Origin: Roseateles sp. | GTDB taxonomy: Bacteria; Pseudomonadota; Gammaproteobacteria; Burkholderiales; Burkholderiaceae_C | DNA length: 64,000 nucleotides | NCBI GenBank assembly: GCA_019234295.1 | Contig: JAFALK010000046.1 | Location: 1-64,000, forward strand | Direction: 5' to 3' | Shown here: in pieces, positions 1-8,462 of the stretch | Layout: each line of letters opens with the position of its first letter | Numbering within the stretch: the stretch's first letter is position 1 | Made by a program: the position numbers and the translations under genes | Notes under the pieces: generated by a model | What the model saw: only the letters and a program-made list of their open reading frames with translations | What the model was told of the DNA's origin: nothing | Database searches by the model: none

Positions 1-4
1 GCGC

Positions 5-748
5 TCAGGTCTGCGAGCGCGAACGGCGCCGCACGACCAAGCCGACTCCGAGCATGCCGCCCAGCAGCAGCGTAGCGCTGCGAGGCTCGGGAACCGCGGC
101 GACGGCGTCGTAGTAGAACGCGCCGCCGACGCCGCTTTGCATCTGGATGTTCGGGTTGGTCTGGTACCCCGAGTTGTTGTAGAAGTCCTGGGCGTCGACG
201 TAGCTGCCGCCCCCAGTCGCCTTGGCCATGAAACTCCAGTTCGCGTTGAAGGCGCCCTGCACCTGGAGGACGGCGCCGAGACTTGAATCCAGGCCCAGCG
301 AGCTCGCTGACGTCAGCGCGAGGGGGTTGTTCGAGGTGTCGGTCACATGCAGCACGAACTCGGTCGACACCGGGACTTGGCCAGCGTTGGAGGTCGGCAG
401 CGTTGTCGTCCCCGTCCAGACCGCAACGCCCGCGGCCAGATTGCTCAAGCCGGGGTTGTAGCTAAGCACCTCGTAGGCGCCGTCCATGGACAGGCTAGGC
501 CCTGCCGGGCTCCAGTCCGACGGGTAGTCGCCGATTGCGTAGTACAGGTTGCTGTACGCGCTCGGGTCGAAGCCGCTGTACGACCAGTCGCGGCCACCCG
601 CCGCGATGGGGGAGCCGCTGCCCGTATAGGTTGTGCCGCCCGGCGCAGGAAAGCCACCGTTGGCGAGGATGGGCGTGGCCAGTGCCGCGGCAGGCATCAG
701 GACGACAGAAACGCAGGCAAGGCTGCGGGACAGGCGCTTCACGTTCAT
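5..748 (-). CDS. PEP-CTERM sorting domain protein, putative exosortase substrate
   Basis: A secreted protein of 247 residues. It begins with a basic stretch and a hydrophobic signal peptide ending near ALATP. The C-terminus has the PEP-CTERM sorting layout: a VPEP motif, a hydrophobic helix (TLLLGGMLGVGLVV) and an RRRSR tail. Members are exported by Sec and then recognised and cleaved by an exosortase; the likely partner is XrtA at 38095. The body is rich in Gly, Ser, Asn and Tyr with no recognised catalytic domain. The start at 748 is chosen because a GGAGG site sits a few bases upstream; an upstream in-frame ATG at 820 lies inside a palindrome and has no such site. It is divergent from the LuxR-type gene at 978. 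The family call is firm, the molecular role is unknown. Confidence 0.88.
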   Translation of the reverse strand: MNVKRLSRSLACVSVVLMPAAALATPILANGGFPAPGGTTYTGSGSPIAAGGRDWSYSGFDPSAYSNLYYAIGDYPSDWSPAGPSLSMDGAYEVLSYNPGLSNLAAGVAVWTGTTTLPTSNAGQVPVSTEFVLHVTDTSNNPLALTSASSLGLDSSLGAVLQVQGAFNANWSFMAKATGGGSYVDAQDFYNNSGYQTNPNIQMQSGVGGAFYYDAVAAVPEPRSATLLLGGMLGVGLVVRRRSRSQT

Positions 749-812
749 GTGACCTCCGGCTGGTGGGGTGTATTGGGATTGGACGGGGCGAGGATAGGAG
801 GGCGACGTGCTG

Positions 813-842
813 GCAGCCATAGTGCAGTTGCACTATGGCTGC
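813..842. promoter_or_regulatory. Perfect 14-bp inverted repeat, candidate operator
   Basis: Two exact 14-base arms (813-826 and 829-842, left arm GCAGCCATAGTGCA) flank a GT dinucleotide. The element lies between the divergent PEP-CTERM and LuxR-type genes. The two-base centre makes a stable hairpin unlikely, so a binding site for a dimeric regulator is the simpler reading. Its centre is roughly 43 bases upstream of the start expected from a possible minus-strand -10 hexamer (TATCCT, 796-791). That is the usual place of a LuxR-type activator box. Confidence 0.6.
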
Positions 843-908
843 GCCTCGCTGCGGTCCACGGCCCGCCCCATCCAAGGCCTACGGAGGGCTATGGCGTGGG
901 AGTTCCGA

Positions 909-936
909 TTGACATGCGAAATGCATACTCAATAAT
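909..936 (+). promoter_or_regulatory. Sigma70-type promoter of the LuxR-type gene
   Basis: A perfect -35 hexamer TTGACA (909-914) is followed after 16 bases by AATAAT (931-936), five of six matches to the -10 consensus. The expected transcript would start near 943 and give a leader of about 35 bases before the ATG at 978. Confidence 0.65.
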
Positions 937-977
937 CGTCCAAACAAGAAGTCGATCGCGTCAACGGGAGGACGACG

Positions 978-1967
978 ATGGGTATTTGCACCGAAGAGAT
1001 CCTTCAGCTGTATGCCCTCGCGTCCGAACTGCCGGCCGTGCAATTCGCCGGCCAAGCCCTGGCCCTTCTGCGCCGACACCATGCCTTCGACATGGCGTTC
1101 TGGTGCAACGTGCGATCAGACGTCGGCCTCGGCGAATTCGTCCCGACGGCCATTCATCTTGTGGGTCTAGACGATGCGTTTTTCGACGTGTGGGCGCGAG
1201 AGGTCGAGATTGACCCGGCCCTCACCCTGACCTACGCGCATCCAGGTGAGGCGCTGCGCTTGGACATCGACGCGACCTATGCGCAGCTTGAGGGCGCGCG
1301 TCGGATCCTCAGGCAGAGTCGTCTGCGCTGCTTCAGCTGTTGCTTGACGCAGGGCTTCGCGCCCGGCGACATCCAGTTCGTCAGTCTCTACCGCAAAGCA
1401 TTGCGGTATTGCGACCATGCCGAGAAGGAATCCTTCGAGACGTTGCTGCCCCATCTGCGCCTAGCCTGGAAACTCAACCTGGCACTCAACGAGGTGCCGG
1501 CGACGCCGCGTGGGGAGAACGACGACGTCTGGTGCGTCGCCGCACGCGAGAGCGGCGTCATCATCCGCTCGCAGGCCGCTTTCCGTGAGGCAATCGCCGC
1601 GGACTTCGGCGTCGACGAACGTGCCGGGGTGCTGCCTCGCCCATTACGGCCAGAAGGGGGCGGCGCGGCCGGTCACTGCGAGGTGACGCAGGGCCACGTG
1701 TACCGGGTTCACTGCATGGGCGGCCATGTGTTCGCGGCGGCGACTAGCCACCGCGGAGCCTCCCGTCTCACGGCGCGCCAGTATGAAACCGCGCGGCACT
1801 ACGCGACAGGGCTGTCGCATAAGCAGGTTGCAGCGCGGCTCGGCGTCGCGCCGAGTACGGTGCGCAATCTGCTGGCCGGTGCCTTCGAGCGACTCGGCGT
1901 GGGCTCGCGCCACCAACTCGCGCGCTGCCTCACTCACGGTGAGCCACGCGATCGACAAATGGGCTGA
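978..1967 (+). CDS. LuxR-type HTH transcriptional regulator
   Basis: This 329-residue protein has a C-terminal LuxR/GerE-type helix-turn-helix at roughly residues 262-325: LTARQYETARHYATGLSHK begins the domain, followed by QVAARLGVAPSTVRNLL. The N-terminal 250 residues match no autoinducer-binding or receiver domain I can recognise: there is no phospho-acceptor Asp pattern. They may be a divergent ligand-sensing region. The start is set by GGGAGG just upstream of the ATG. The gene is divergent from a PEP-CTERM protein and is separated from it by a palindrome, so it is a natural candidate for the local regulator of that gene. The target and any ligand are inferred only from position. Confidence 0.82.
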   Translation: MGICTEEILQLYALASELPAVQFAGQALALLRRHHAFDMAFWCNVRSDVGLGEFVPTAIHLVGLDDAFFDVWAREVEIDPALTLTYAHPGEALRLDIDATYAQLEGARRILRQSRLRCFSCCLTQGFAPGDIQFVSLYRKALRYCDHAEKESFETLLPHLRLAWKLNLALNEVPATPRGENDDVWCVAARESGVIIRSQAAFREAIAADFGVDERAGVLPRPLRPEGGGAAGHCEVTQGHVYRVHCMGGHVFAAATSHRGASRLTARQYETARHYATGLSHKQVAARLGVAPSTVRNLLAGAFERLGVGSRHQLARCLTHGEPRDRQMG

Positions 1968-2142
1968 GCGCTGGAGCAGGCGGGTCGAGGAGGAATAGGT
2001 GAGGGCCGCGGCCTGGGTTCGCGCTCTCGCACGGTGGGTCGCCATCATTCGACACGTCGCCGGTGTGCGACCCTCGCGTCCAGTTTTCGGAACCGGGTAT
2101 CAGACCGGGGAATACGCTGAAAACCCAATCGGCTTCCCTCAG

Positions 2143-2238
2143 TGTTCATCGGCCCTTGTGCCGTTTGATGATGCGACCGAAGGTCTTCCACGGTACGAAC
2201 ATCTTGACCTGCGCGAACAGCGTCTTGCCGACGTTCAT
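2143..2238 (-). pseudogene. N-terminal remnant of an IS4-type (DUF4372) transposase
   Basis: The minus strand encodes 31 residues, from MNVGKTLFAQVKMFVPWKTF to IIKRHKGR, and then stops at TGA. This matches the characteristic N-terminus of IS4-type transposases with the DUF4372 domain: a start like MNxGKTxFAQ, then FxPWxxFxRI and a basic end. The rest of the roughly 350-400-residue transposase is missing; no AQLTYR-like continuation appears in any frame nearby. It is therefore a fragment with no function as a transposase. The assignment rests on motif recall and has not been checked by alignment. Confidence 0.62.
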
Positions 2239-2450
2239 CCATCACCCCAGCTTGATCAAGCCCGCGAGGAGCGCAATCCAGGCATCAGAATTTCCAATCC
2301 TGGATGCCTATGAACCTGTGGAAACCCGCGTCAGCATTGAACCTGCGGCCGGCTGGCGTCAAATGAACCGGACGACTACTGCGTCGTGATCAACTTGCGA
2401 CGGGACTTGCCCCGGCAGGTGCGCGCCAATGTTGGGTGCACCAACAAAAT

Positions 2451-2491
2451 GCCGCCCGGCGCTCAAGCGCACAGGCGGCGTCACTTTTTTT
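2451..2491 (+). terminator. Rho-independent terminator-like hairpin with T-run
   Basis: GCCGCC (2451-2456) pairs with GGCGGC (2474-2479), and GCGCT/AGCGC form an inner stem. Seven T residues (2485-2491) follow after five bases. The orientation suits plus-strand transcription, yet the nearest plus-strand gene ends almost 500 bases upstream. It could be the original terminator of the LuxR-type gene, displaced by the insertion whose remnant lies between them. Confidence 0.45.
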
Positions 2492-2507
2492 GCTTGGTGT
2501 GCCGAGC

Positions 2508-2918
2508 TCAGCGCGGCATCGTGAGTGACAGCAACTGATCGAGGTGGTGGCTGGGTGCCGGCATGTCCTCCCGGCAGGCCTCGTTGTAGGCTTCGATGCT
2601 GGCGTCCCATAGACGGCGATCGCGGCGGCCCAGCTGGCTTCGCAGGGCGGCGACGTCTTCGCTGGGCAGATCGAGCGCAGCACAGCCCTGGCGGCGCAGG
2701 CGCAGCAGGCTCACATGCACGCGCATGGCGGGCGGGCTGATCTGGCGGCGGCGCAGGCGCGCGGAATTGAGCCGGTGCGCGAGCACGAGGGCGAGACTGG
2801 CGGCCAGGGCGATCGAGAGCGTGATCAACAAGGCGGTGGGGGCGCAAGGGCGCCGAAACTGCGATGACGGAAAGGTAGCAGTGACTAGGCCCGCTCGTCT
2901 GCCCTTGACTTTTGCCAT
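2508..2918 (-). CDS. Small single-pass membrane protein of unknown function
   Basis: I do not recognise a family. The predicted 136 residues contain one hydrophobic segment (ALLITLSIALAASLALVLA, about residues 29-47) followed by a strongly basic stretch and a mixed charged C-terminal region. This fits a small inner-membrane protein with a cytoplasmic tail. It lies downstream of the glutathione transferase gene on the same strand. The ATG at 2918 is chosen because the longer frame begins with TTG; neither start has a good ribosome binding site. It could be spurious, but the clean hydrophobic segment and the codon pattern favour a real gene. Confidence 0.5.
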   Translation of the reverse strand: MAKVKGRRAGLVTATFPSSQFRRPCAPTALLITLSIALAASLALVLAHRLNSARLRRRQISPPAMRVHVSLLRLRRQGCAALDLPSEDVAALRSQLGRRDRRLWDASIEAYNEACREDMPAPSHHLDQLLSLTMPR

Positions 2919-2978
2919 CCGTGCAGAAATACGCAGCTCGCCGCACCGAAGTGTTACGGAGCGGGGTGGACGCAACAG

Positions 2979-3671
2979 CTAATGCTGTGTTACCTGCCTT
3001 TCGCCGAATAGCACTTCCCGGGACTTGTCGTCCAGCAGGGGCTTGCGTTTGTCGGCCAGCAGCTGAACCGCGCGGTGCACGGCGGGACGGGCCGCAATCT
3101 CGTCGAACCAGCCCTTGAGGTGGGGGTAGTCGCTCATCTCCACGCCCTGGTTCTTCCAGGACCGCAGCCAGGGGAAGATCGCCATGTCTGCAATCGTGTA
3201 GTCGGGGCCGGCGATGTAGGTGTTCGTGGCCAGGCGCTTGTTGATGACGGTATAGAGCCGCCGCGCTTCGTTGGTGTAGCGCTCGATGGCGTATGGGATC
3301 TTCTCTGGCGCGTAGATGCGGAAGTGATGGGCCTGTCCCAGCATGGGACCCACGCTGCCCATCTGGAACATCAGCCATTGCAGGGTCTGGTACTTGGCGG
3401 CCACGTCTGAAGGCAGGTACTTGTCGGTCTTGGCCGCGAGGTAGAGCAAGATGGCGCCGGACTCGAACATCGAGATCGGCTTGCCTCCCGGTCCATCGGG
3501 ATCCACGATGGCCGGGATCTTGTTGTTCGGACTGATGGAGAGAAACCCGGGCTCGAACTGGGCGCCGCTGCCGATGTCCACAGGGATCACCCGATAGGGT
3601 AGTGCGCATTCTTCCAACATGATGTGCACCTTGTGGCCGTTGGGCGTGGGCCATGAATACACTTCAATCAT
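2979..3671 (-). CDS. yfcG: Glutathione transferase, YfcG/YghU-like disulfide-bond oxidoreductase
   Basis: The 230-residue product follows E. coli YfcG closely in my recall. It has an N-terminal thioredoxin-fold glutathione-binding domain with SWPTPNGHK (Thr and Asn of the active site) and SPNNKIPAIVD, then FESGAILLYLA, and a helical C-terminal domain with LGQAHHF and PYAIERY. YfcG-type enzymes act as glutathione-dependent disulfide oxidoreductases in the cytoplasm rather than classical transferases. The start at 3671 has GGAGA eight bases upstream; longer forms add a non-conserved extension. It is divergent from the unknown gene at 3712 with only 40 bases between starts, so the two promoters must overlap. 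Confidence 0.9.
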   Translation of the reverse strand: MIEVYSWPTPNGHKVHIMLEECALPYRVIPVDIGSGAQFEPGFLSISPNNKIPAIVDPDGPGGKPISMFESGAILLYLAAKTDKYLPSDVAAKYQTLQWLMFQMGSVGPMLGQAHHFRIYAPEKIPYAIERYTNEARRLYTVINKRLATNTYIAGPDYTIADMAIFPWLRSWKNQGVEMSDYPHLKGWFDEIAARPAVHRAVQLLADKRKPLLDDKSREVLFGERQVTQH

Positions 3672-3711
3672 TTGCTGTCTCCGTATTGGCGTCAGACGAT
3701 TCTCCCGACTC

Positions 3712-4455
3712 ATGGTTTTAAAGCAAGTCAAGAACTGGTTCGTCGCCCGGGCCAACGCGGCGCGGTGGCGCGGCATTCACGATTGGGCCGACGGTCGCAA
3801 GGCCGGGTTCAAGATCGCCCGGGACGGCAGTGGCTTCGCCATCGACCAGCCCAAGGCGTTGCCGGGGCCCTTGCGCATCGAGTGGGGCCCTTCGCAGCGC
3901 GCCTACATCCCGGGTCACGAATTGCGCATGCGTTGCGAGCTCAAGCTGCACAGCGATCTTCAGATGATGGTGCTGTGCCGTGACCTGATGGACCGCCTGG
4001 AGAAGTCGGTATTCGAGGCCTACACCGACACGCTCAAGACCCGCGTGGATACCGACACGCCGGAGGAAATGCGCTGGCTGGTGATGTTTGCCAAGTACGG
4101 TGGCTTCCAGTCCAAGCTCGTGCGCCAGCGCTACGGCGCGCTGGGCGTCAACAAAGAGCTCACGGGCGCCTGGATCGAAGGCGAGTTCTCCGATCTGCTG
4201 GCGCAGGCCAGCCAGGACTTGCTGCCGGCGGGCCACCCAATCGTGATCATGAGCATGCGCGGCAACATCTATCTGCGCACCGCCATGCCGGAGGCGGAGC
4301 TGGACAAGATCGAGGGCCTGGTCAAGGTGCTCGAGACGGCGTGTCGGGAGGCGCAACGGGTCAACGCGCGCGTGGCCGAGGGCGGAGGTCCCTGGCCGAC
4401 GACGACCTCGGTCGCGTGGCAGAGTTCGCGGCCCGAGGACGAAGCCGCGCAGTAA
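3712..4455 (+). CDS. Conserved protein of unknown function, 247 aa
   Basis: I do not recognise this soluble, charged protein; no signal peptide or membrane helix is visible. The start MVLKQVKNW at 3712 is chosen over a longer frame, because upstream sequence would overlap the divergent glutathione transferase gene. The central part (EWGPSQRAYIPGHELRMRCE, then LKLHSDLQMMVLCRDLMDRLE) resembles a regular alpha/beta fold, and the tail after about residue 225 is low complexity. Only 17 bases separate it from the convergent phosphotransferase gene. High-GC codon use with third-position bias argues that it is a real gene. Confidence 0.7.
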   Translation: MVLKQVKNWFVARANAARWRGIHDWADGRKAGFKIARDGSGFAIDQPKALPGPLRIEWGPSQRAYIPGHELRMRCELKLHSDLQMMVLCRDLMDRLEKSVFEAYTDTLKTRVDTDTPEEMRWLVMFAKYGGFQSKLVRQRYGALGVNKELTGAWIEGEFSDLLAQASQDLLPAGHPIVIMSMRGNIYLRTAMPEAELDKIEGLVKVLETACREAQRVNARVAEGGGPWPTTTSVAWQSSRPEDEAAQ

Positions 4456-4472
4456 CGCTTCGGGCCTTCCCG

Positions 4473-5555
4473 CTACATCGACTGGGCGAATTGCCAGGCG
4501 AGTTCGGCCATGGGCCGGGCTGCCGCCGCCGTCTGGCGTGCCCGCTCGCTCGACGCCGTGCCGGCCTCTACGCGTTTGGCGATTCCCTGCAGGATGGCGG
4601 CGATGCGGAACAGGTTGTAGGCGAGGTAGAAGTTCCAGTCCCGCTCAAGGACTCGCGGATCTCCCCGCCCGGTCAGCTCGCAGTAGCGACGCACATGCTC
4701 GCGCTCGCTCGGGATGCCGAGCGCGGCGAGGTCGGCTCCGGCCAGACCGCGTGCCGCGCCAGAGCTGGCGATGTGCCAGGACATGCAGTGGTAGCTGAAA
4801 TCTGCCAATGGATGGCCAAGCGTGGACAGCTCCCAGTCGAGTACGGCGATGGCACGCGGCTCCTCTGGATGGAAGACGACGTTGTCGAGCCGGAAGTCGC
4901 CGTGCACGATCGCCACCTCGGACGGGTCCAGGGCAGAGTCCGGCATATGGGCCGGCAACCAGGCCATCAGCCGGTCCATGGCTTCGATGGGCGTCGTGAT
5001 GGAGGCCTGGTACTGCTTGCTCCAGCGGCCGATCTGGCGCTCGAAGTAGTTGCCGGGCTTGCCGTAGTCCGCAAGGCCCACGGCGTCGATGTCTACGCGG
5101 TGCAGCGCGGCGATCACGCGGCAGAGCTCCGAGTAGACATCGCCCCGCTGTGAGGGGCTGAGGGTGGGCAGGGTCTGGTCCCAGAGAACCCGGCCGTGCA
5201 TGAACTCCATGAGATAGAAGGCGCGGCCGATGACGGACTCATCTTCGCAGAGGGCGAGCATGCGTGGCACCGGTACCTCGCTGCCGGCCAAGGCCTTCAT
5301 CACCGCGAATTCGCGCTCGATCGCGTGGGCCGAAGGCAGCAGCTTGGCCACCGGGCCGGGCTTGCTGCGCATCACGTATTCGGCCGCGGGCGTAGTGAGC
5401 TTGTAGGTCGGGTTGGACTGGCCGCCCTTGAACTGCTCGATTGTGAGCGGCGGTGCATAGCCCTCCACATGGGCGGCCATCCAGTCCCCCAGCCCCTTGA
5501 CGTCCAGTGGCTGGACCAGGGGGCGCGTGCCGGTGAAGTCCTCGTCACTGCTCAT
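4473..5555 (-). CDS. Phosphotransferase (APH/ACAD10-11 kinase-fold) family protein
   Basis: The 360 residues have the aminoglycoside phosphotransferase fold: an N-lobe with FKGGQSNPTYKL and the lysine-like region VMRSKPGP, the catalytic loop HGDFRLDNVVFHP (Asp in HGD) and the metal site LDWELSTLG. This arrangement is typical of the subgroup fused to or located beside acyl-CoA dehydrogenases (ACAD10/11-like), which act on hydroxyacyl-CoA or small alcohols rather than on antibiotics. The first 11 bases overlap the end of the Crp/Fnr-type gene, so both are probably translated from one message. The substrate cannot be deduced here. Confidence 0.82.
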   Translation of the reverse strand: MSSDEDFTGTRPLVQPLDVKGLGDWMAAHVEGYAPPLTIEQFKGGQSNPTYKLTTPAAEYVMRSKPGPVAKLLPSAHAIEREFAVMKALAGSEVPVPRMLALCEDESVIGRAFYLMEFMHGRVLWDQTLPTLSPSQRGDVYSELCRVIAALHRVDIDAVGLADYGKPGNYFERQIGRWSKQYQASITTPIEAMDRLMAWLPAHMPDSALDPSEVAIVHGDFRLDNVVFHPEEPRAIAVLDWELSTLGHPLADFSYHCMSWHIASSGAARGLAGADLAALGIPSEREHVRRYCELTGRGDPRVLERDWNFYLAYNLFRIAAILQGIAKRVEAGTASSERARQTAAAARPMAELAWQFAQSM

Positions 5556-6255
5556 GGTTTGCGGCTTTCAAAAGAATGTTCTTGTCAAGCACGACCAGAC
5601 GCGTGGGTTCCACACGCAGCGCGCCATCACGCTCGAGGTTCTTGAGTTCTTGGTTGACGCGCTGGCGCGAGGCGCCCAGCAGCTGGGCCAGATCCTCCTG
5701 GGCCAGTTGCAGGCCGATGCGGATCTCGCCGTCCTGGGCCACGCCATAAGAGCGCGCCAAGCCCAGGATCTGCTTGGCGAGCCGCGCTGAGAGCGGCCGG
5801 CTGTTGAGATCCTCGAAGGCGTCGAACATGAGGCGCAGGCGCCGGCAGTTGAGGCGCAGCAGGGCGTCGTAGAGCTCGGTATGGCGCGACAAGAGGTCCT
5901 TGAAGTCGCCCTTGCCAACGACCAGCAGGGTGGTCGCGCCATGGGCCTCGGCGTCGTGCGTGTGGGGCAGCCCGTCGAACATCGCGATGTCGCCGAACCA
6001 GATGCCCGGCTCCACATAGGTCAGGGAGATCTGCTTGCCGGACATGGCGACGGAGCTGATGCGCACGGCTCCTTTGGCAACGCCGCACCAGGCCTCGGCC
6101 TCTTGGCCACGGTAGGCCAGCTGGGCACCGTCTGCGAGCCGGCGCACGCTGGCCCGGGCCAGGATGTCGGCCCGCAAGCCGGCGGACAGCCTGGCGAACC
6201 AGTTGCCGGCCTCGATGTTGCGGCGCTCGTCGGCGTCCAGTGCGATCTCGTTCAT
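5545..6255 (-). CDS. Crp/Fnr-family transcriptional regulator
   Basis: This 236-residue protein has an N-terminal cyclic-nucleotide-binding-type beta barrel (AYRGQEAEAWCGVAKGAVRI, then WFGDIAMFDGLPHTHDAEA) and a C-terminal winged helix (QEDLAQLLGASRQRVNQELK). No Fnr-type cysteine cluster is seen, so an iron-sulfur sensor is unlikely. The start at 6255 gives the family's usual length; an alternative ATG at 6306 adds 17 residues, and neither has a good ribosome site. It is divergent from the FimV-like gene and overlaps the downstream phosphotransferase gene by 11 bases, which suggests coupled translation and perhaps autoregulation of that pair. Confidence 0.83.
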   Translation of the reverse strand: MNEIALDADERRNIEAGNWFARLSAGLRADILARASVRRLADGAQLAYRGQEAEAWCGVAKGAVRISSVAMSGKQISLTYVEPGIWFGDIAMFDGLPHTHDAEAHGATTLLVVGKGDFKDLLSRHTELYDALLRLNCRRLRLMFDAFEDLNSRPLSARLAKQILGLARSYGVAQDGEIRIGLQLAQEDLAQLLGASRQRVNQELKNLERDGALRVEPTRLVVLDKNILLKAANHEQ

Positions 6256-6440
6256 GCTGCGCCGCAGATTGTGCCGCAGCGCCCGTGGGACGGTGTGCGG
6301 GAGCATTGCGTCGAATTGACGCGTTGCCTGCGCTGACAATGCGCAACAGCACCCGGGCCGAGGGGGTACTTCCTGAAGCGTTTGCCCGGGGCGCCGTGCT
6401 AGAGTGACCGCAGAACAATCCAACCCACACGACGCCCGGC

Positions 6441-8462
6441 ATGGTTCGAGACCCACGCGTGTCCCCGGTAGCCCCGAATCCTTTGCGTCCCTGCGCTGTG
6501 ATGGCTGGCGTGATCGGTCTGCTCATGGCTCTGTCGCCGGCTGCGCAGGCGCTCGGCGTCAACGCCCCTCAGACGCGTTCGAACCTGGGCCAGCCCCTTG
6601 ATCTTTTCTTTCCCGTCAGCCTTGCGCCTGGCGAGGCGCTGAGCACGGAATGCGTGCGCGTGGACGTGTTGGCCGGCGATACCCGGGTACCGCCCGGTCT
6701 CGTGAGCATCGTGCTCGAGGGGACGAACGAGACCAGCGTGCGGGCCGTGCGGGTGACCAGCGTCGTCCAGATCAACGAGCCCATCGTCACGGTCAGTCTC
6801 GCGCTGGGCTGCCCGGCGCGGCTGACGCGCCAGTACGTGGCCCTGATCGATCCGCCGGGGGGCGCCCCGACCCCGGCCCCAGCCCCTGAGCTGGTGGCGC
6901 AGGAGATCAACTCGCAGAGCTACTCGCCCGCGCTGAGGGCTGCGCTGGCCACGGCCGACAGCAAGCCCGAGCAGTTGCTGGCGCAACCACCGGTGACCAG
7001 TGCACCTGCGCCTGCTCCCGCCGCGGTGATGCGGACGCCGGCGCCGCCAGCGTCGGCCGCTTCGACGCCGCAGGAGCGCACGGCCTCGTCCGGACCGTCA
7101 GACGCAGGAGTGGCCAAGCCCGCCAAGCCCAAGCATCGCAAGCCCAAGCCCGTGGAGCACGAAACCGTGGTCGCTTCGGCGCAGCCGGCTGCTTCCACGG
7201 CCAATGGCCCGGTTTCGAGGCTGCGGCTGGATGCTCCGGAGCGCGTCGATGCCAAGTCGCCTGTGGCTGCGTCCTCGCCTCAAAACGCGGCATCGGAAGT
7301 CGCGGCGGCGGCGCTGGCTGCGATTGCCGCCTCCGAAGCCACGCAGTCGCGCCTGTCTGCCCTTGAAGAAGGCATCAACAGGCTCCAGCACGAGAACCAG
7401 GCCCAGGCCGAGCGCATGGCGCAGCTGCAGGCCAGACTCGAGGCCGCCCAGTCAGGGCGAAACGGGAATCTGCTCGTCTGGCTGTTCGGCATGGCGACCC
7501 TGGGGCTGGGCGGTCTGGCCGCGTACTTCTGGCGCAGCCGCGAACGCGAGCGTGAGCAGTGGTGGGCGGCCGAGGCGGCACGGCAGCCTGTTGCCGAGGC
7601 GGTGCAGACCACTCGTGTGCTGGAAACCGTTCACGAAAACCTGTCCACGATGCAGACGCCGCAGGCCGTGCCGAGCGCTGTCGCCGATGCGCCCGTTTCG
7701 ACCTTGGCCGAGTTCATGGCACCTACGACGCCATTCAGCCATGCGGCCGACACGGTGGCTTTTCAGGCCGATACCTCGCCGATCCCATTCATGGACTCGC
7801 AGATCCCGCCTGCGCAGGCCACGATGGTCCAGCTTGCCGCGGACGGCCCCCCAGTGACGGTAGAGGAACTGCTGGACATGGAACAGCAGGTCGAGTTCTT
7901 CCTCGTTCTGGGTCAGACCGAGGCGGCCATTGATCTGTTGCGCGCACGGGTGGACACCGGCACCTCCAGCGCATTGCCCTACCTGAAGCTGCTCGAAATC
8001 CACCAGATGCAGGGCGATGTGGGCGCGTTTTCCGAGCTCGCCGATCGTTTTTCCAAGCGCTTCAATGCGCTCCCTCCCGCCTGGGGCCGGATGGCCGGCG
8101 AGGGCCTGGGGCTCGAGACGGCTGCCGAGGCGTTACGCCAGATTCAGGCGGTGTGGAGCGATCCTGCCGCGAGCATGGAGTTGCTGCAAAAGCTGTTGAC
8201 CCATGGAGAGCAGGGCGTCAATGGTCCGGAGGCTTTCGACCTGCCGGCCTATCGCGACCTCCTGCTGCTCTATAGCGTGGCCCGGGCACTCTCGGAGCGG
8301 GAAGTGCGCGGCACCGACATCGATCTCTTCTTGCCTCTGGATGCCAACAGCCCCACGGGCATGATGGCCACGATGCCCATGCAGCGCGCCGGCGCGCCAG
8401 CACCGCTGGGCGGCGTCGCGGTCGACATCTCGCTCGACCCGATCGATCCTAGATCTGCTTGA
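6441..8462 (+). CDS. FimV-like membrane protein
   Basis: The 673-residue product starts with a signal peptide (GVIGLLMALSPAAQA) and a FimV-type N-terminal domain (LGVNAPQTRSNLGQPLDLFFPVSLAPG with the middle omitted). A Pro/Ala-rich linker and a coiled coil (ALEEGINRLQHENQAQAERM) follow, then one membrane helix near residues 345-365 (LLVWLFGMATLGLGGLAAYF) and an acidic cytoplasmic region with TPR-like helices (EQQVEFFLVLGQTEAAIDLL). FimV proteins organise polar type IV pilus and secretion machinery through periplasmic and cytoplasmic contacts. No LysM motif was found, unlike in classical FimV. Its last 14 bases overlap the convergent aminotransferase gene. The start could also be the ATG at 6501. 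Confidence 0.72.
   Translation: MVRDPRVSPVAPNPLRPCAVMAGVIGLLMALSPAAQALGVNAPQTRSNLGQPLDLFFPVSLAPGEALSTECVRVDVLAGDTRVPPGLVSIVLEGTNETSVRAVRVTSVVQINEPIVTVSLALGCPARLTRQYVALIDPPGGAPTPAPAPELVAQEINSQSYSPALRAALATADSKPEQLLAQPPVTSAPAPAPAAVMRTPAPPASAASTPQERTASSGPSDAGVAKPAKPKHRKPKPVEHETVVASAQPAASTANGPVSRLRLDAPERVDAKSPVAASSPQNAASEVAAAALAAIAASEATQSRLSALEEGINRLQHENQAQAERMAQLQARLEAAQSGRNGNLLVWLFGMATLGLGGLAAYFWRSREREREQWWAAEAARQPVAEAVQTTRVLETVHENLSTMQTPQAVPSAVADAPVSTLAEFMAPTTPFSHAADTVAFQADTSPIPFMDSQIPPAQATMVQLAADGPPVTVEELLDMEQQVEFFLVLGQTEAAIDLLRARVDTGTSSALPYLKLLEIHQMQGDVGAFSELADRFSKRFNALPPAWGRMAGEGLGLETAAEALRQIQAVWSDPAASMELLQKLLTHGEQGVNGPEAFDLPAYRDLLLLYSVARALSEREVRGTDIDLFLPLDANSPTGMMATMPMQRAGAPAPLGGVAVDISLDPIDPRSA

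Larger units (their letters stand above)
1968..2507. other. Gene-poor gap with insertion-sequence debris
   Basis: This 540-base stretch holds no intact gene that I can support. It contains the N-terminal stub of an IS4-type transposase on the minus strand (2143-2238), a complex imperfect dyad around 2274-2311 (arms ATCCAGG/CCTGGAT and AGGCATC/GATGCCT), and a terminator-like hairpin near its right end. It looks like the scar of an old insertion. Confidence 0.6.

Noticed and set aside
749-977. Search for a sigma54 promoter upstream of the first PEP-CTERM gene
   Set aside because: No GG-N10-GC pair with TGGC/TTGC context was found on the minus strand, so this gene seems to use another control.
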